DNA of 12,814 nt, taken from assembly GCF_040151475.1 (NCBI RefSeq), contig NZ_JBDKWG010000070.1, positions 1 through 12,814 of the forward strand. Reading direction: 5' to 3'. Source of the stretch: CAXBNB01 sp040151475. Lineage in GTDB: Bacteria > Bacteroidota > Bacteroidia > Cytophagales > Cyclobacteriaceae. Below, piece after piece: positions 1-5,399 of this stretch. The translations under genes were made by a program, and so were the position numbers. The stretch's first letter is position 1, and each line of letters opens with the position of its first letter. The notes beneath the pieces were generated by a model. The model was given only the letters and a program-made list of their open reading frames with translations. It ran no database searches and was not told the origin of the DNA.

Positions 1-139
1 GACTATTCAAATAATGCAACTAAACTTATTTAACAGTAAACAGGGGGGTATTTTTGAAAATCTTGGAAAATCTCCTTAATTTCAACCTAAACTAACTGTT
101 ATTGAACTTCTCAAAGTTAGTCGGATACTAGAAATTTAA

Positions 140-147
140 TATCTTCG
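140..147 (+). promoter_or_regulatory. putative -7 element upstream of the patatin gene
   Basis: TATCTTCG matches the Bacteroidota -7 consensus TAnnTTTG at all but one position and ends 29 nt before the patatin ATG. The same octamer stands 28 nt before the DUF4159 gene, and TATCTTTG stands 37 nt before sufB, so the recurrence at a similar distance supports a promoter role. No convincing -33 TTG element is seen at the right spacing. Confidence 0.4.
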
Positions 148-176
148 AGTTTCGGATAAAAGTCAGCGATAATCAC

Positions 177-1070
177 ATGGAACAAAAAAAGAATGTAGCT
201 CTGGTGCTATCTAGTGGCGGTGCACGTGGAATGGCACATATTGGAGTGATAGATGCTTTGCTCGCTCAGGGTTTTAACATCACTTCGATTTCCGGGACTT
301 CTGTGGGTGCTTTGATTGGAGCATTCCATGCTTCGGGAGATTTACAAGCGTATAAAAAATGGATCCTAAATCTTGACAAATTTGATTTGTTCAAGTTGTT
401 TGATTTCACATTCAGTACTCAAGGGTTCATTAAGGGAGAAAAAGTTTTCAATGAGCTGAAGAAATTCATTTTAGATAAAAAAATAGAAGAATTATCCATC
501 CCATTTACAGCCATTTCTACAGACATCCGACATCAAAAAGAAGTTGTTATTGACAAAGGCAGCATGTATGATGCAATACGGGCTTCCGTTTCGATACCAA
601 CTGTTCTCACACCATTGTACAAAGATGATATGGAGCTAATAGATGGGGGAGTAATGAACCCATTGCCAATTAACAGAATAACCAGAACTGAAGGCGATAT
701 TCTTGTGGTTGTCAACGTGAGTGCAAAAGAAGGTCATTCACCTGCTAAACCCACCCCTCAGGAAAGAAGCTCTTATCTGAAATCTATCAATAATTTTTTC
801 GAAAGTTGGAGCAAATACCTGCCAGGAACGGCTAAAGTAGAAAAAAAACTTGGCTACTTTGACTTAATGAACAGGTCGATCGACTTGATGCAAGACAAGA
901 TCATTGAGCATACGGTAGAAAAGTTTCGACCTGACATTATGGTAAATATTTCTAAAAATGCCTGTTCTACTTTCGAATTTTACCGGGCTGGTGATTTGAT
1001 TTCTACAGGCAAAAAAGCATTTGAAATAGAGTATAAAAAATATTTGAGCAAAGAAGGAAATGACAATTAA
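177..1070 (+). CDS. patatin-like phospholipase (RssA/YlbK-type)
   Basis: This 297-residue protein is a predicted serine lipid acyl hydrolase of the patatin family. The visible motifs are the glycine-rich oxyanion hole GGARG (residues 14-18), the nucleophile elbow GTSVG with Ser42, and DGG with Asp156 completing the Ser-Asp dyad. There is no signal peptide or obvious membrane segment, so it is probably cytosolic or peripherally membrane-bound, as are the short bacterial RssA-like proteins. Its substrate cannot be told from sequence. A TATCTTCG -7-like element lies upstream. The last 13 codons and the stop lie inside a 46-bp sequence repeated 941 bp downstream, where it leads into the methyltransferase gene. 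The two genes were therefore probably adjacent and overlapping before the higBA cassette arrived. The family assignment is secure; the role is not. Confidence 0.93.
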   Translation: MEQKKNVALVLSSGGARGMAHIGVIDALLAQGFNITSISGTSVGALIGAFHASGDLQAYKKWILNLDKFDLFKLFDFTFSTQGFIKGEKVFNELKKFILDKKIEELSIPFTAISTDIRHQKEVVIDKGSMYDAIRASVSIPTVLTPLYKDDMELIDGGVMNPLPINRITRTEGDILVVVNVSAKEGHSPAKPTPQERSSYLKSINNFFESWSKYLPGTAKVEKKLGYFDLMNRSIDLMQDKIIEHTVEKFRPDIMVNISKNACSTFEFYRAGDLISTGKKAFEIEYKKYLSKEGNDN

Positions 1071-1076
1071 AGAACT
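1031..1076. repeat. 46-bp direct repeat, left copy, flanking the higBA cassette
   Basis: Identical over 46 bp to 1972-2017 (period 941 bp); the match breaks at both edges (1030 a versus 1971 t, 1077 t versus 2018 c). This copy holds the final 13 codons and stop of the patatin gene, then an SD-like AGAAGGA and the first five and a half codons of the methyltransferase reading frame. Confidence 0.97.
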
Positions 1077-1122
1077 TACTATAGTTATATTGAATGTGAT
1101 GATGGTGAATCCGAAAAGGTAA
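1060..1122 (+). pseudogene. vestigial duplicated start of the methyltransferase gene
   Basis: Inside the left repeat copy the methyltransferase start is duplicated: the reading frame begins MTIKEL, exactly as the intact gene at 2001, then runs into unrelated cassette sequence and stops after 20 codons. It overlaps the patatin stop by 11 bp (ATGACAATTAA). It is best read as a by-product of the duplication, not a functional peptide. The SD-like AGAAGGA just upstream means it could still be translated. Confidence 0.6.
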
Positions 1123-1157
1123 TTGGCAAAAACGGGGAGCAAATGTTATTTGTATAT

Positions 1158-1182
1158 TATACTATAAATTTATTATAGTATA
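1158..1182. promoter_or_regulatory. palindromic operator candidate for HigA
   Basis: The perfect inverted repeat TATACTATAA - 5 nt - TTATAGTATA lies 21 bp upstream of the toxin start. HigA-type antitoxins have a helix-turn-helix domain and usually repress their own operon by binding palindromes at the promoter. The right arm overlaps a consensus -7 element, so a bound repressor would block transcription initiation. The palindrome is seen directly; binding by HigA is inferred. Confidence 0.65.
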
Positions 1183-1186
1183 TTTG
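1179..1186 (+). promoter_or_regulatory. -7 promoter element of higBA
   Basis: TATATTTG is an exact match to the Bacteroidota TAnnTTTG -7 consensus. It ends 17 nt before the higB ATG and overlaps the right arm of the palindrome at 1158-1182. A TTTG at 1149-1152 is the nearest -33-like sequence, but its 26-nt spacing is longer than the usual 19-21. Confidence 0.55.
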
Positions 1187-1203
1187 TTGTGTAGTAATCG
1201 AGC

Positions 1204-1485
1204 ATGATATTAAGTTTTAGTTGTAAAGAGACCGAAAAAGTTAGTTTAGGTCAGTATTCAAAATTGTGGGATATTAACATTAGGAGAGTTGCCATGAGGC
1301 GATTGGACTATTTGGATTCAGCTATTAGCCTAGAGGACTTAAGAATACCGCCTTCAAATAGATTACATCCTTTAAAAGATGACCTAAAAGGGTATCATTC
1401 TATTAGTATTAATATGAAGTGGAGAATAATTTTTATTTGGAGAGATGGAAATGCGTATGATGTTAAAATAACAGACTATCACTAA
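1204..1485 (+). CDS. higB: HigB family toxin (RelE superfamily mRNA endonuclease)
   Basis: This 93-residue protein has the size and motif order of HigB-1 toxins: an N-terminal SF..KETEK region, a central SLEDLRIPPSNRL segment (42-54), the WRIIF.W strand (73-79) and the terminal AYDV.I.DYH, ending at Asp91-Tyr92-His93. HigB toxins associate with ribosomes and cut mRNA during translation, and the C-terminal D-Y-H residues are part of the active site in characterised members. All these residues are present, so the toxin looks intact. It precedes its antitoxin, the toxin-first order usual for higBA, with 10 bp between stop and antitoxin start. The operon is carried inside a unit flanked by a 46-bp direct repeat. 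Activity and target codons cannot be predicted. Confidence 0.93.
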   Translation: MILSFSCKETEKVSLGQYSKLWDINIRRVAMRRLDYLDSAISLEDLRIPPSNRLHPLKDDLKGYHSISINMKWRIIFIWRDGNAYDVKITDYH

Positions 1486-1495
1486 TAACGAAAAA

Positions 1496-1801
1496 ATGGA
1501 AAAAATTATGAACATTCATCCCGGAGAAATTCTTAAAAAAGACTTTCTTGAACCAATGAATATAACCGCTTATAAGCTATCTAAAGAAATTGGCGTGCAG
1601 CAAACAAGGGTAAGTCAAATTATCAAAGGGAAAAATGCAATTACTGCTGACATGGCTACAAGGTTATCTAAATTTTTTGGGACCTCAGCAGAAGTATGGA
1701 TGAACCTGCAAAGCAAGTATGAAATAAGAAAAACAAGAATAGAGAAACATGATGTGTTAGAAAATATTTCGCCAATAACATCCATTACGGATAGTCACTA
1801 A
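1496..1801 (+). CDS. higA: HigA family antitoxin, XRE-type helix-turn-helix regulator
   Basis: This 101-residue protein begins with the family signature IHPGEILKKDFLEP (residues 7-20). An XRE-type helix-turn-helix follows (about 23-60), with the recognition helix around QQTRVSQIIKGK. A short C-terminal tail (about 75-101) is present. The antitoxin is expected to bind and neutralise HigB and to repress the operon through the palindrome at 1158-1182. ATG at 1496 gives the N-terminus used here; a second in-frame ATG at 1508 (Met5) lies nearer the usual family start and could be the real one. The gene is complete and co-directional with higB, and is surely co-transcribed with it. Confidence 0.93.
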   Translation: MEKIMNIHPGEILKKDFLEPMNITAYKLSKEIGVQQTRVSQIIKGKNAITADMATRLSKFFGTSAEVWMNLQSKYEIRKTRIEKHDVLENISPITSITDSH

Positions 1802-1868
1802 AAAAAGATAGCATATGAGTGAAAAAATAATCAATCCTTTGTGATATCGAATATAAGACGACAATTGT

Positions 1869-1896
1869 AAGCACTAAATCGGAAAATTTAGTGCTT
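1869..1896. other. perfect 11-bp stem hairpin downstream of higA
   Basis: AAGCACTAAAT and ATTTAGTGCTT form an uninterrupted 11-bp stem around a 6-nt loop, 67 bp after the higA stop. Neither strand has a T-tract after the stem, so it is not a standard intrinsic terminator. It could stabilise or end the higBA transcript, or be a structural part of the inserted cassette. The hairpin is certain, the role is open. Confidence 0.55.
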
Positions 1897-1924
1897 GAGA
1901 GACCAGGCTTCAAAGTACGAAAAG

Positions 1925-1939
1925 GGTTATTTAATAACC
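1925..1939. repeat. short palindrome near the right end of the cassette
   Basis: GGTTATT-T-AATAACC is a perfect 7-bp inverted repeat with one central base, 32 bp from the right repeat copy. With the hairpin at 1869-1896 it makes the cassette tail (1802-1971) unusually rich in dyad symmetry. No function can be assigned. Confidence 0.4.
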
Positions 1940-1971
1940 GTAATACTAAAGTCCGTTTTTGTGATTCCGAT

Positions 1972-2017
1972 GTATAAAAAATATTTGAGCAAAGAAGGAA
2001 ATGACAATTAAAGAACT
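1972..2017. repeat. 46-bp direct repeat, right copy
   Basis: Exact copy of 1031-1076. Here it supplies the sequence in front of the methyltransferase gene (the old patatin tail, now untranslated, including the SD-like AGAAGGA) and its first 17 coding bases. Confidence 0.97.
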
Positions 2018-2615
2018 CAACAACGAGCTTGGAAATATTGATATTTATCTTCTTGATCAGATATTAAAGGGCAGGTATTCTAAGGAAGCAAAAATTCTGG
2101 ATGCGGGTTGTGGAGAAGGGAGAAATATTATTTACTTCTTGAATAATGGATATAATGTTTTTGGTATTGATCAGAATCCTGATGCTATTCGTATGTTGCA
2201 ATTTATTCTTGGCTCTAAATACCCAAACTGCCCGAAAGAAAATTTTTCAGTTGGAGAAGTAACTTCAATAAGTTTCGAAAATGAGTCTTTTGATTTGGTG
2301 ATTAGCAGTGCGGTGTTGCATTTCGCCAAAGACCATGATCATTTCCAGCAAATGTTTTCAGAAATGATCCGTGTATTAAAACCTCAGGGACAATTGTTTG
2401 TCAGGATGACTTCAGATATTGGATTGAATGGACACAAAACCAATGATACTACAGGCAGGTACTTTTTACCTGATGGAAATATCCGCTACCTCATTACTCA
2501 GCAAAAGATTAATGAACTAACCGAAGTATTCAATTTGGAATTCATAGAGCCCATTAAAACTACCAATGTCAGTGACTTCAGGTGCATGACTACACTGGTT
2601 TTGAGTAAAGGATAA
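2001..2615 (+). CDS. class I SAM-dependent methyltransferase
   Basis: This 204-residue protein has a Rossmann-like methyltransferase fold. Motif I, ILDAGCGEG (32-40), binds S-adenosylmethionine; Asp57 in FGIDQNP ends strand beta-2 and should contact the ribose; SFDLVISSAVLHF (96-108) is the motif IV/V region. The layout resembles small TehB/UbiE-like enzymes, but the substrate cannot be predicted. The start at 2001 is fixed by its position within the duplicated 46-bp sequence: before the higBA insertion it overlapped the patatin stop by 11 bp, a typical translationally coupled arrangement. Its transcription may now depend on read-through from higBA or on a new promoter. A one-mismatch -7 element (AATATTTG, about 1979-1986) lies within the repeat. 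The gene is complete. Confidence 0.9.
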   Translation: MTIKELNNELGNIDIYLLDQILKGRYSKEAKILDAGCGEGRNIIYFLNNGYNVFGIDQNPDAIRMLQFILGSKYPNCPKENFSVGEVTSISFENESFDLVISSAVLHFAKDHDHFQQMFSEMIRVLKPQGQLFVRMTSDIGLNGHKTNDTTGRYFLPDGNIRYLITQQKINELTEVFNLEFIEPIKTTNVSDFRCMTTLVLSKG

Positions 2616-2764
2616 TCTTATGCGTTTCGAATAAGGATTTGTAGTTGCTGGTTTGTTTAAAATAGTCGTTTGATTGTAGGATATAACAGGAAATCCAAAT
2701 TTGTTTTGAGAGGGCGTGGCAATTAGTCAATTAATGCTATTTTTACTTTGATAGAAAAGAATAA

Positions 2765-3646
2765 ATGAGAAAACACCTAATTGTATTCATATTGTTTAGT
2801 GCTGTGTCTGGTGCTTGTATGGCTCAGAGTTTTATGGGATGGGAATACAACGATCGTTTCTTTTCTGCTCAAATAGGAACAGGCAGGGCAGGCTATATTG
2901 GGGAACTTACCAATGGAAAACCACTGGCAGGTGGACTTTCTCTGATGAATATTGGAGTAGAAGCACGTCTTCTGTCACAATTAGGAGCGAAGGTTCAAGT
3001 TTCCAGATACAAACTAGAGGGCTCTGATGAAAATGCAGCCGACAGCTCTGCCAACCAACAGAGAAATTTATCTTTCTTTTCTCACAATACAGAAATTTCC
3101 CTGCAAGCAATCTATTATTTATTTCCATACTCTGGAATGTACTACAAACGAAGAAATTATGAGCCCTATTTGTCTCTGGGTATAGGGTACAATTTTTTCA
3201 ATCCAAAAGCCACACTCGACGGAGAAGACTATGTTTTGTCGGACTACCGTACCGAAAATAAAACGTATGCCAAATCTGGTTTGATCATCCCTTTTGGTTT
3301 TGGGGTAAAAGGCAAATTGAATGAATTTATGAACCTTAATTTAGATTTGGGCTGGCGTTTTACTTTCACAGATTACCTTGATGATGTTTCTGGAGTATTT
3401 GGAGGTCCTTATCCTGACGGAAGTATAGAAGCCAGACTTTCTAATCGCAAAGATGAAGTTTCAGTGGTAAATAGTACTGCCTATGACAGCTATCAGGCTG
3501 GCGCAACCAGAGGCAACCCCGACACCAAGGACAATTATTTTTTCATCAACGTCAGTTTGGAAATATATGTCCCACGTGATCTCTTTAAAAGTCGTGGCGG
3601 TAAAATGAGAAAAGAAAAAATTATTGGAAAACCTTCAGCGTATTGA
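2765..3646 (+). CDS. secreted outer-membrane beta-barrel protein (DUF6089/porin-like)
   Basis: The N-terminus (KH, then a hydrophobic stretch to about residue 19, then AQ) is a Sec signal peptide, with probable cleavage after MAQ at residue 21. The mature 272 residues show alternating amphipathic segments rich in aromatic and glycine residues, for example EPYLSLGIGYNFF (132-144), NLNLDLGWRFTF (191-202) and NYFFINVSLEIYV, as expected for an outer-membrane beta-barrel. It resembles the Bacteroidota barrel proteins annotated DUF6089 or porin family; no transported substrate is evident. A basic tail after the last strand (about 273-293) overlaps the end of the convergent aminotransferase gene by 26 bp. 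The start follows an A-rich leader without an SD. The barrel class is well supported; the exact family is from memory. Confidence 0.8.
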   Translation: MRKHLIVFILFSAVSGACMAQSFMGWEYNDRFFSAQIGTGRAGYIGELTNGKPLAGGLSLMNIGVEARLLSQLGAKVQVSRYKLEGSDENAADSSANQQRNLSFFSHNTEISLQAIYYLFPYSGMYYKRRNYEPYLSLGIGYNFFNPKATLDGEDYVLSDYRTENKTYAKSGLIIPFGFGVKGKLNEFMNLNLDLGWRFTFTDYLDDVSGVFGGPYPDGSIEARLSNRKDEVSVVNSTAYDSYQAGATRGNPDTKDNYFFINVSLEIYVPRDLFKSRGGKMRKEKIIGKPSAY

Positions 3647-4754
3647 TCACTATTTCAATAATCCGATTCTGATCCACTGGTTTCAGACTAGTTCCACTTG
3701 GCAGGCACAAGCCATTTTCAAACAAAGATTCAGAAACTTCCCCACTATAACAATCATACTCTTTATACAAAGGCTGAAGATGCATCGGCTTCCAGATGTA
3801 TCTGGATTCAATATTTTCACCTGCCAGATTTTCAATTATTTTGGATACCGGGCTTGTTGTAAAATGCTTTGGATTAAAGAATAAAGCTGTCAACCACCGA
3901 TCCGAAAAGCATCCTGTTTTTTCTTCTTGAAATTCAATTCCTTTAATATTTTCCAGCTGTTGTTTATAATATTTGAAAACCTTTCTTTTCTTTTCAATTT
4001 TATCATTAATGGCTGTAAACTGTCCAAGTCCCAGGCCGGCAAGCACATTGCTCATCCTATAATTATACCCTAATTCTTTATGGATATAACCTGTCCCTGG
4101 CTCTTTAGCCTGGGTGGATAGAAACAAACCTCGTTGGTAATGCTCATGATTATTAGTCAACAATGCACCCCCTGCACTGGTAGTTATAATCTTATTTCCA
4201 TTGAACGATACAATGGCCGAATCCAAAATTTCCCCAGGTTTTTGACCATTAACCTGACATCCAAAAGCCTCTGCAAGATCATGAATCACTGGAATTCCAT
4301 GTTTTATCCCTATGCTTTTAATGACATCAAATTTTGCCGGCATCCCAAATAAGCTCGTTACAACAATTGCTTTCGGTTTTTTAAGAGAAGATTTTATACT
4401 TTTTTCCAAAAGCAAAACGTCTATATTCCAATCATCAAAACTGCTATCAACAAATACAGGGCGAGCACCAATGTATAAAATGGGGTTGACTGCACCACAA
4501 AAAGTAAGCGAACTCGAAATAACTACATCTTTCTTTTTCACACCATGACACAGGAGTGCCAAATGGATGGCTGAAGTTCCTGAATTTACCGCAAGGGAAT
4601 ATTTGAACCCTGTATGTTCTGCTATTTTTTCTTCAAAAAGATCAAGATGAGAACCCAGAGGAGCTACCCAGTTGGAATCCAATACTTCTTCAATAAAGAG
4701 CTGTTCTTTACCCGTTAAATCCGGAGGTGACAAATATATTTTTTCCTTCTTCAC
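3621..4754 (-). CDS. DegT/DnrJ/EryC1/StrS family PLP-dependent sugar aminotransferase
   Basis: This 377-residue fold-type I aminotransferase has the family landmarks in order: NSGTSAIHLAL (57-67) for cofactor phosphate binding, IHDLAEAFGC (157-166) with Asp159 contacting the pyridine nitrogen, and SFNGNKIITT (183-192) with Lys188 as the Schiff-base lysine. Such enzymes transfer an amino group from glutamate to a keto-sugar nucleotide, for example in making UDP-4-amino-4,6-dideoxy sugars (PglE, PseC, ArnB types). The gene starts 8 bp after the sugar transferase gene on the same strand, so the two form a transcriptional unit, and the product probably modifies the sugar that the transferase attaches to a lipid carrier. 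The dehydratase (PglF-like) and acetyltransferase (PglD-like) partners are absent here. Exact substrate unknown. Confidence 0.92.
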   Translation of the reverse strand: MKKEKIYLSPPDLTGKEQLFIEEVLDSNWVAPLGSHLDLFEEKIAEHTGFKYSLAVNSGTSAIHLALLCHGVKKKDVVISSSLTFCGAVNPILYIGARPVFVDSSFDDWNIDVLLLEKSIKSSLKKPKAIVVTSLFGMPAKFDVIKSIGIKHGIPVIHDLAEAFGCQVNGQKPGEILDSAIVSFNGNKIITTSAGGALLTNNHEHYQRGLFLSTQAKEPGTGYIHKELGYNYRMSNVLAGLGLGQFTAINDKIEKKRKVFKYYKQQLENIKGIEFQEEKTGCFSDRWLTALFFNPKHFTTSPVSKIIENLAGENIESRYIWKPMHLQPLYKEYDCYSGEVSESLFENGLCLPSGTSLKPVDQNRIIEIVINTLKVFQ

Positions 4755-4762
4755 AGATTGTT

Positions 4763-5335
4763 TTAAGAATGATAACCGGAAAATTTAGTTGCCGGATAGC
4801 TACCTGGGCAGCCCTTGATAAAATATACAATGGTTAACAATACAATTTTACAATCAAGGAAAAAGCTCAGATTATCCGAATAGTACACATCCAAATCTAG
4901 TTTGTCAGGCCAAGCCACATCATTCCTGCCCGTAACTTGAGCTAACCCTGTAATCCCAGGCATCACATAATGTCTTTTCTTGTGATAATCAGAGTAAAGC
5001 GACAAATATTCCATAAGAAATGGTCTGGGGCCTATAAAACTCATATCTCCTCTAATGATATTCCATAGCTGTGGTATTTCATCAAGAGACACCTTTCTAA
5101 GTACTTGTCCGAATGGTGTCACTCTTTCAGCATTATCATCAGTCATAGTAATAAACTTATACATTCTAAAAGGTCGTTCGAGATAGCCGGGTCTTGTCTG
5201 AGTGAAAAACACCTTTCCATGTGTAAAATATAAAATCAAAGCAATGATTATTATTATCGGACTCAATAATATAAGTAAAGCAATTGCTATAATTTTGTCA
5301 GTCAATAATTTTATTGATTTGTAACAAGGTATCAT
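4763..5335 (-). CDS. small bacterial sugar transferase, PglC-like monotopic phosphoglycosyl transferase
   Basis: At 190 residues this is the minimal form of the polyisoprenyl-phosphate hexose-1-phosphate transferase family. A single N-terminal hydrophobic segment (about 15-38) contains Ser25-Pro26, the break that makes a re-entrant membrane helix in PglC. The catalytic dyad is Asp85-Glu86 in SLDEIPQL, followed by RGDMSFIGPRP (95-105) and the MPGITGLAQVTGR motif (125-137). These enzymes move a sugar-1-phosphate from a UDP-sugar to undecaprenyl phosphate at the cytoplasmic face, the first membrane step of capsule, O-antigen or glycoprotein glycan synthesis. The usual KFRTM near residue 60 reads KFITM here. 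It is first in a two-gene unit with the aminotransferase, and no glycosyltransferases, flippase or polymerase lie nearby. The gene is complete. Confidence 0.93.
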   Translation of the reverse strand: MIPCYKSIKLLTDKIIAIALLILLSPIIIIIALILYFTHGKVFFTQTRPGYLERPFRMYKFITMTDDNAERVTPFGQVLRKVSLDEIPQLWNIIRGDMSFIGPRPFLMEYLSLYSDYHKKRHYVMPGITGLAQVTGRNDVAWPDKLDLDVYYSDNLSFFLDCKIVLLTIVYFIKGCPGSYPATKFSGYHS

Positions 5336-5363
5336 TCAAGGGTGAACTAGATTGAATTTGAAT

Positions 5364-5371
5364 TATCTTCG
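5364..5371 (+). promoter_or_regulatory. putative -7 element of the DUF4159 gene
   Basis: TATCTTCG, identical to the element before the patatin gene and one base off TAnnTTTG, ends 28 nt before the ATG at 5400. It lies 1 bp from the opposite-strand -7 element at 5373-5380. Confidence 0.4.
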
Positions 5372-5372
5372 A

Positions 5373-5380
5373 CAAATATA
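5373..5380 (-). promoter_or_regulatory. putative -7 element of the sugar transferase gene
   Basis: On the minus strand this reads TATATTTG, an exact TAnnTTTG match, 37 nt before the minus-strand ATG at 5335. A clear -33 element is not seen. Confidence 0.45.
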
Positions 5381-5399
5381 TTACGTTTAAAGCTGAATA

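Larger units (their letters stand above)
1031..2017. mobile_element. inserted higBA cassette with 46-bp terminal direct repeats
   Basis: The unit consists of one 46-bp repeat copy, an 895-bp interior holding the higBA operon with its own palindromic promoter and a hairpin-rich tail, and a second repeat copy. The repeat reconstitutes both host genes: the left copy finishes the patatin gene, the right copy starts the methyltransferase gene. No transposase, integrase or terminal inverted repeat was found, and 46 bp is much longer than target duplications made by ordinary insertion sequences. The event could be integration through homology at a gene 3' end, a reduced remnant of a larger element, or duplication during recombination repair. 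That this is an insertion is inferred; the repeat is direct observation. Confidence 0.65.

Noticed and set aside
1..176. Small gene or RNA at the left edge
   Set aside because: No coding frame with a plausible start and no structured RNA was recognised; only AT-rich upstream sequence of the patatin gene with a weak 6-bp inverted repeat.
864..1142. 92-codon minus-strand open frame across the patatin 3' end and left repeat
   Set aside because: Low-complexity hydrophobic/aromatic composition typical of the antisense of an AT-rich gene; it lies over the well-supported patatin gene.
1815..1844. Nine-codon open frame after higA starting MSEKIINPL
   Set aside because: Too short to support as a gene and followed by non-coding sequence.
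1127..1961. Terminal inverted repeats of the cassette based on CAAAAACGG (1127-1135) and CCGTTTTTG (1953-1961)
   Set aside because: Only 9 bp, at unequal distances (50 and 10 bp) from the repeat edges, and the flanking bases do not align; probably chance in AT-rich DNA.
1031..2017. Classical insertion sequence or integron gene cassette
   Set aside because: No transposase, no terminal inverted repeats, repeat far longer than IS duplications; the hairpin at 1869-1896 lacks the GTTRRRY/RYYYAAC ends of an attC site.
2743..2750. TTACTTTG as promoter of the outer-membrane protein gene
   Set aside because: Mismatch at a key -7 position, only 14 nt from the ATG, and no -33 element at proper spacing.
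2765..2830. Lipoprotein signal at the SGAC of the outer-membrane protein
   Set aside because: The position three residues before the Cys is Ser, not Leu/Val/Ile, and an ordinary AQ signal peptidase I site follows directly.
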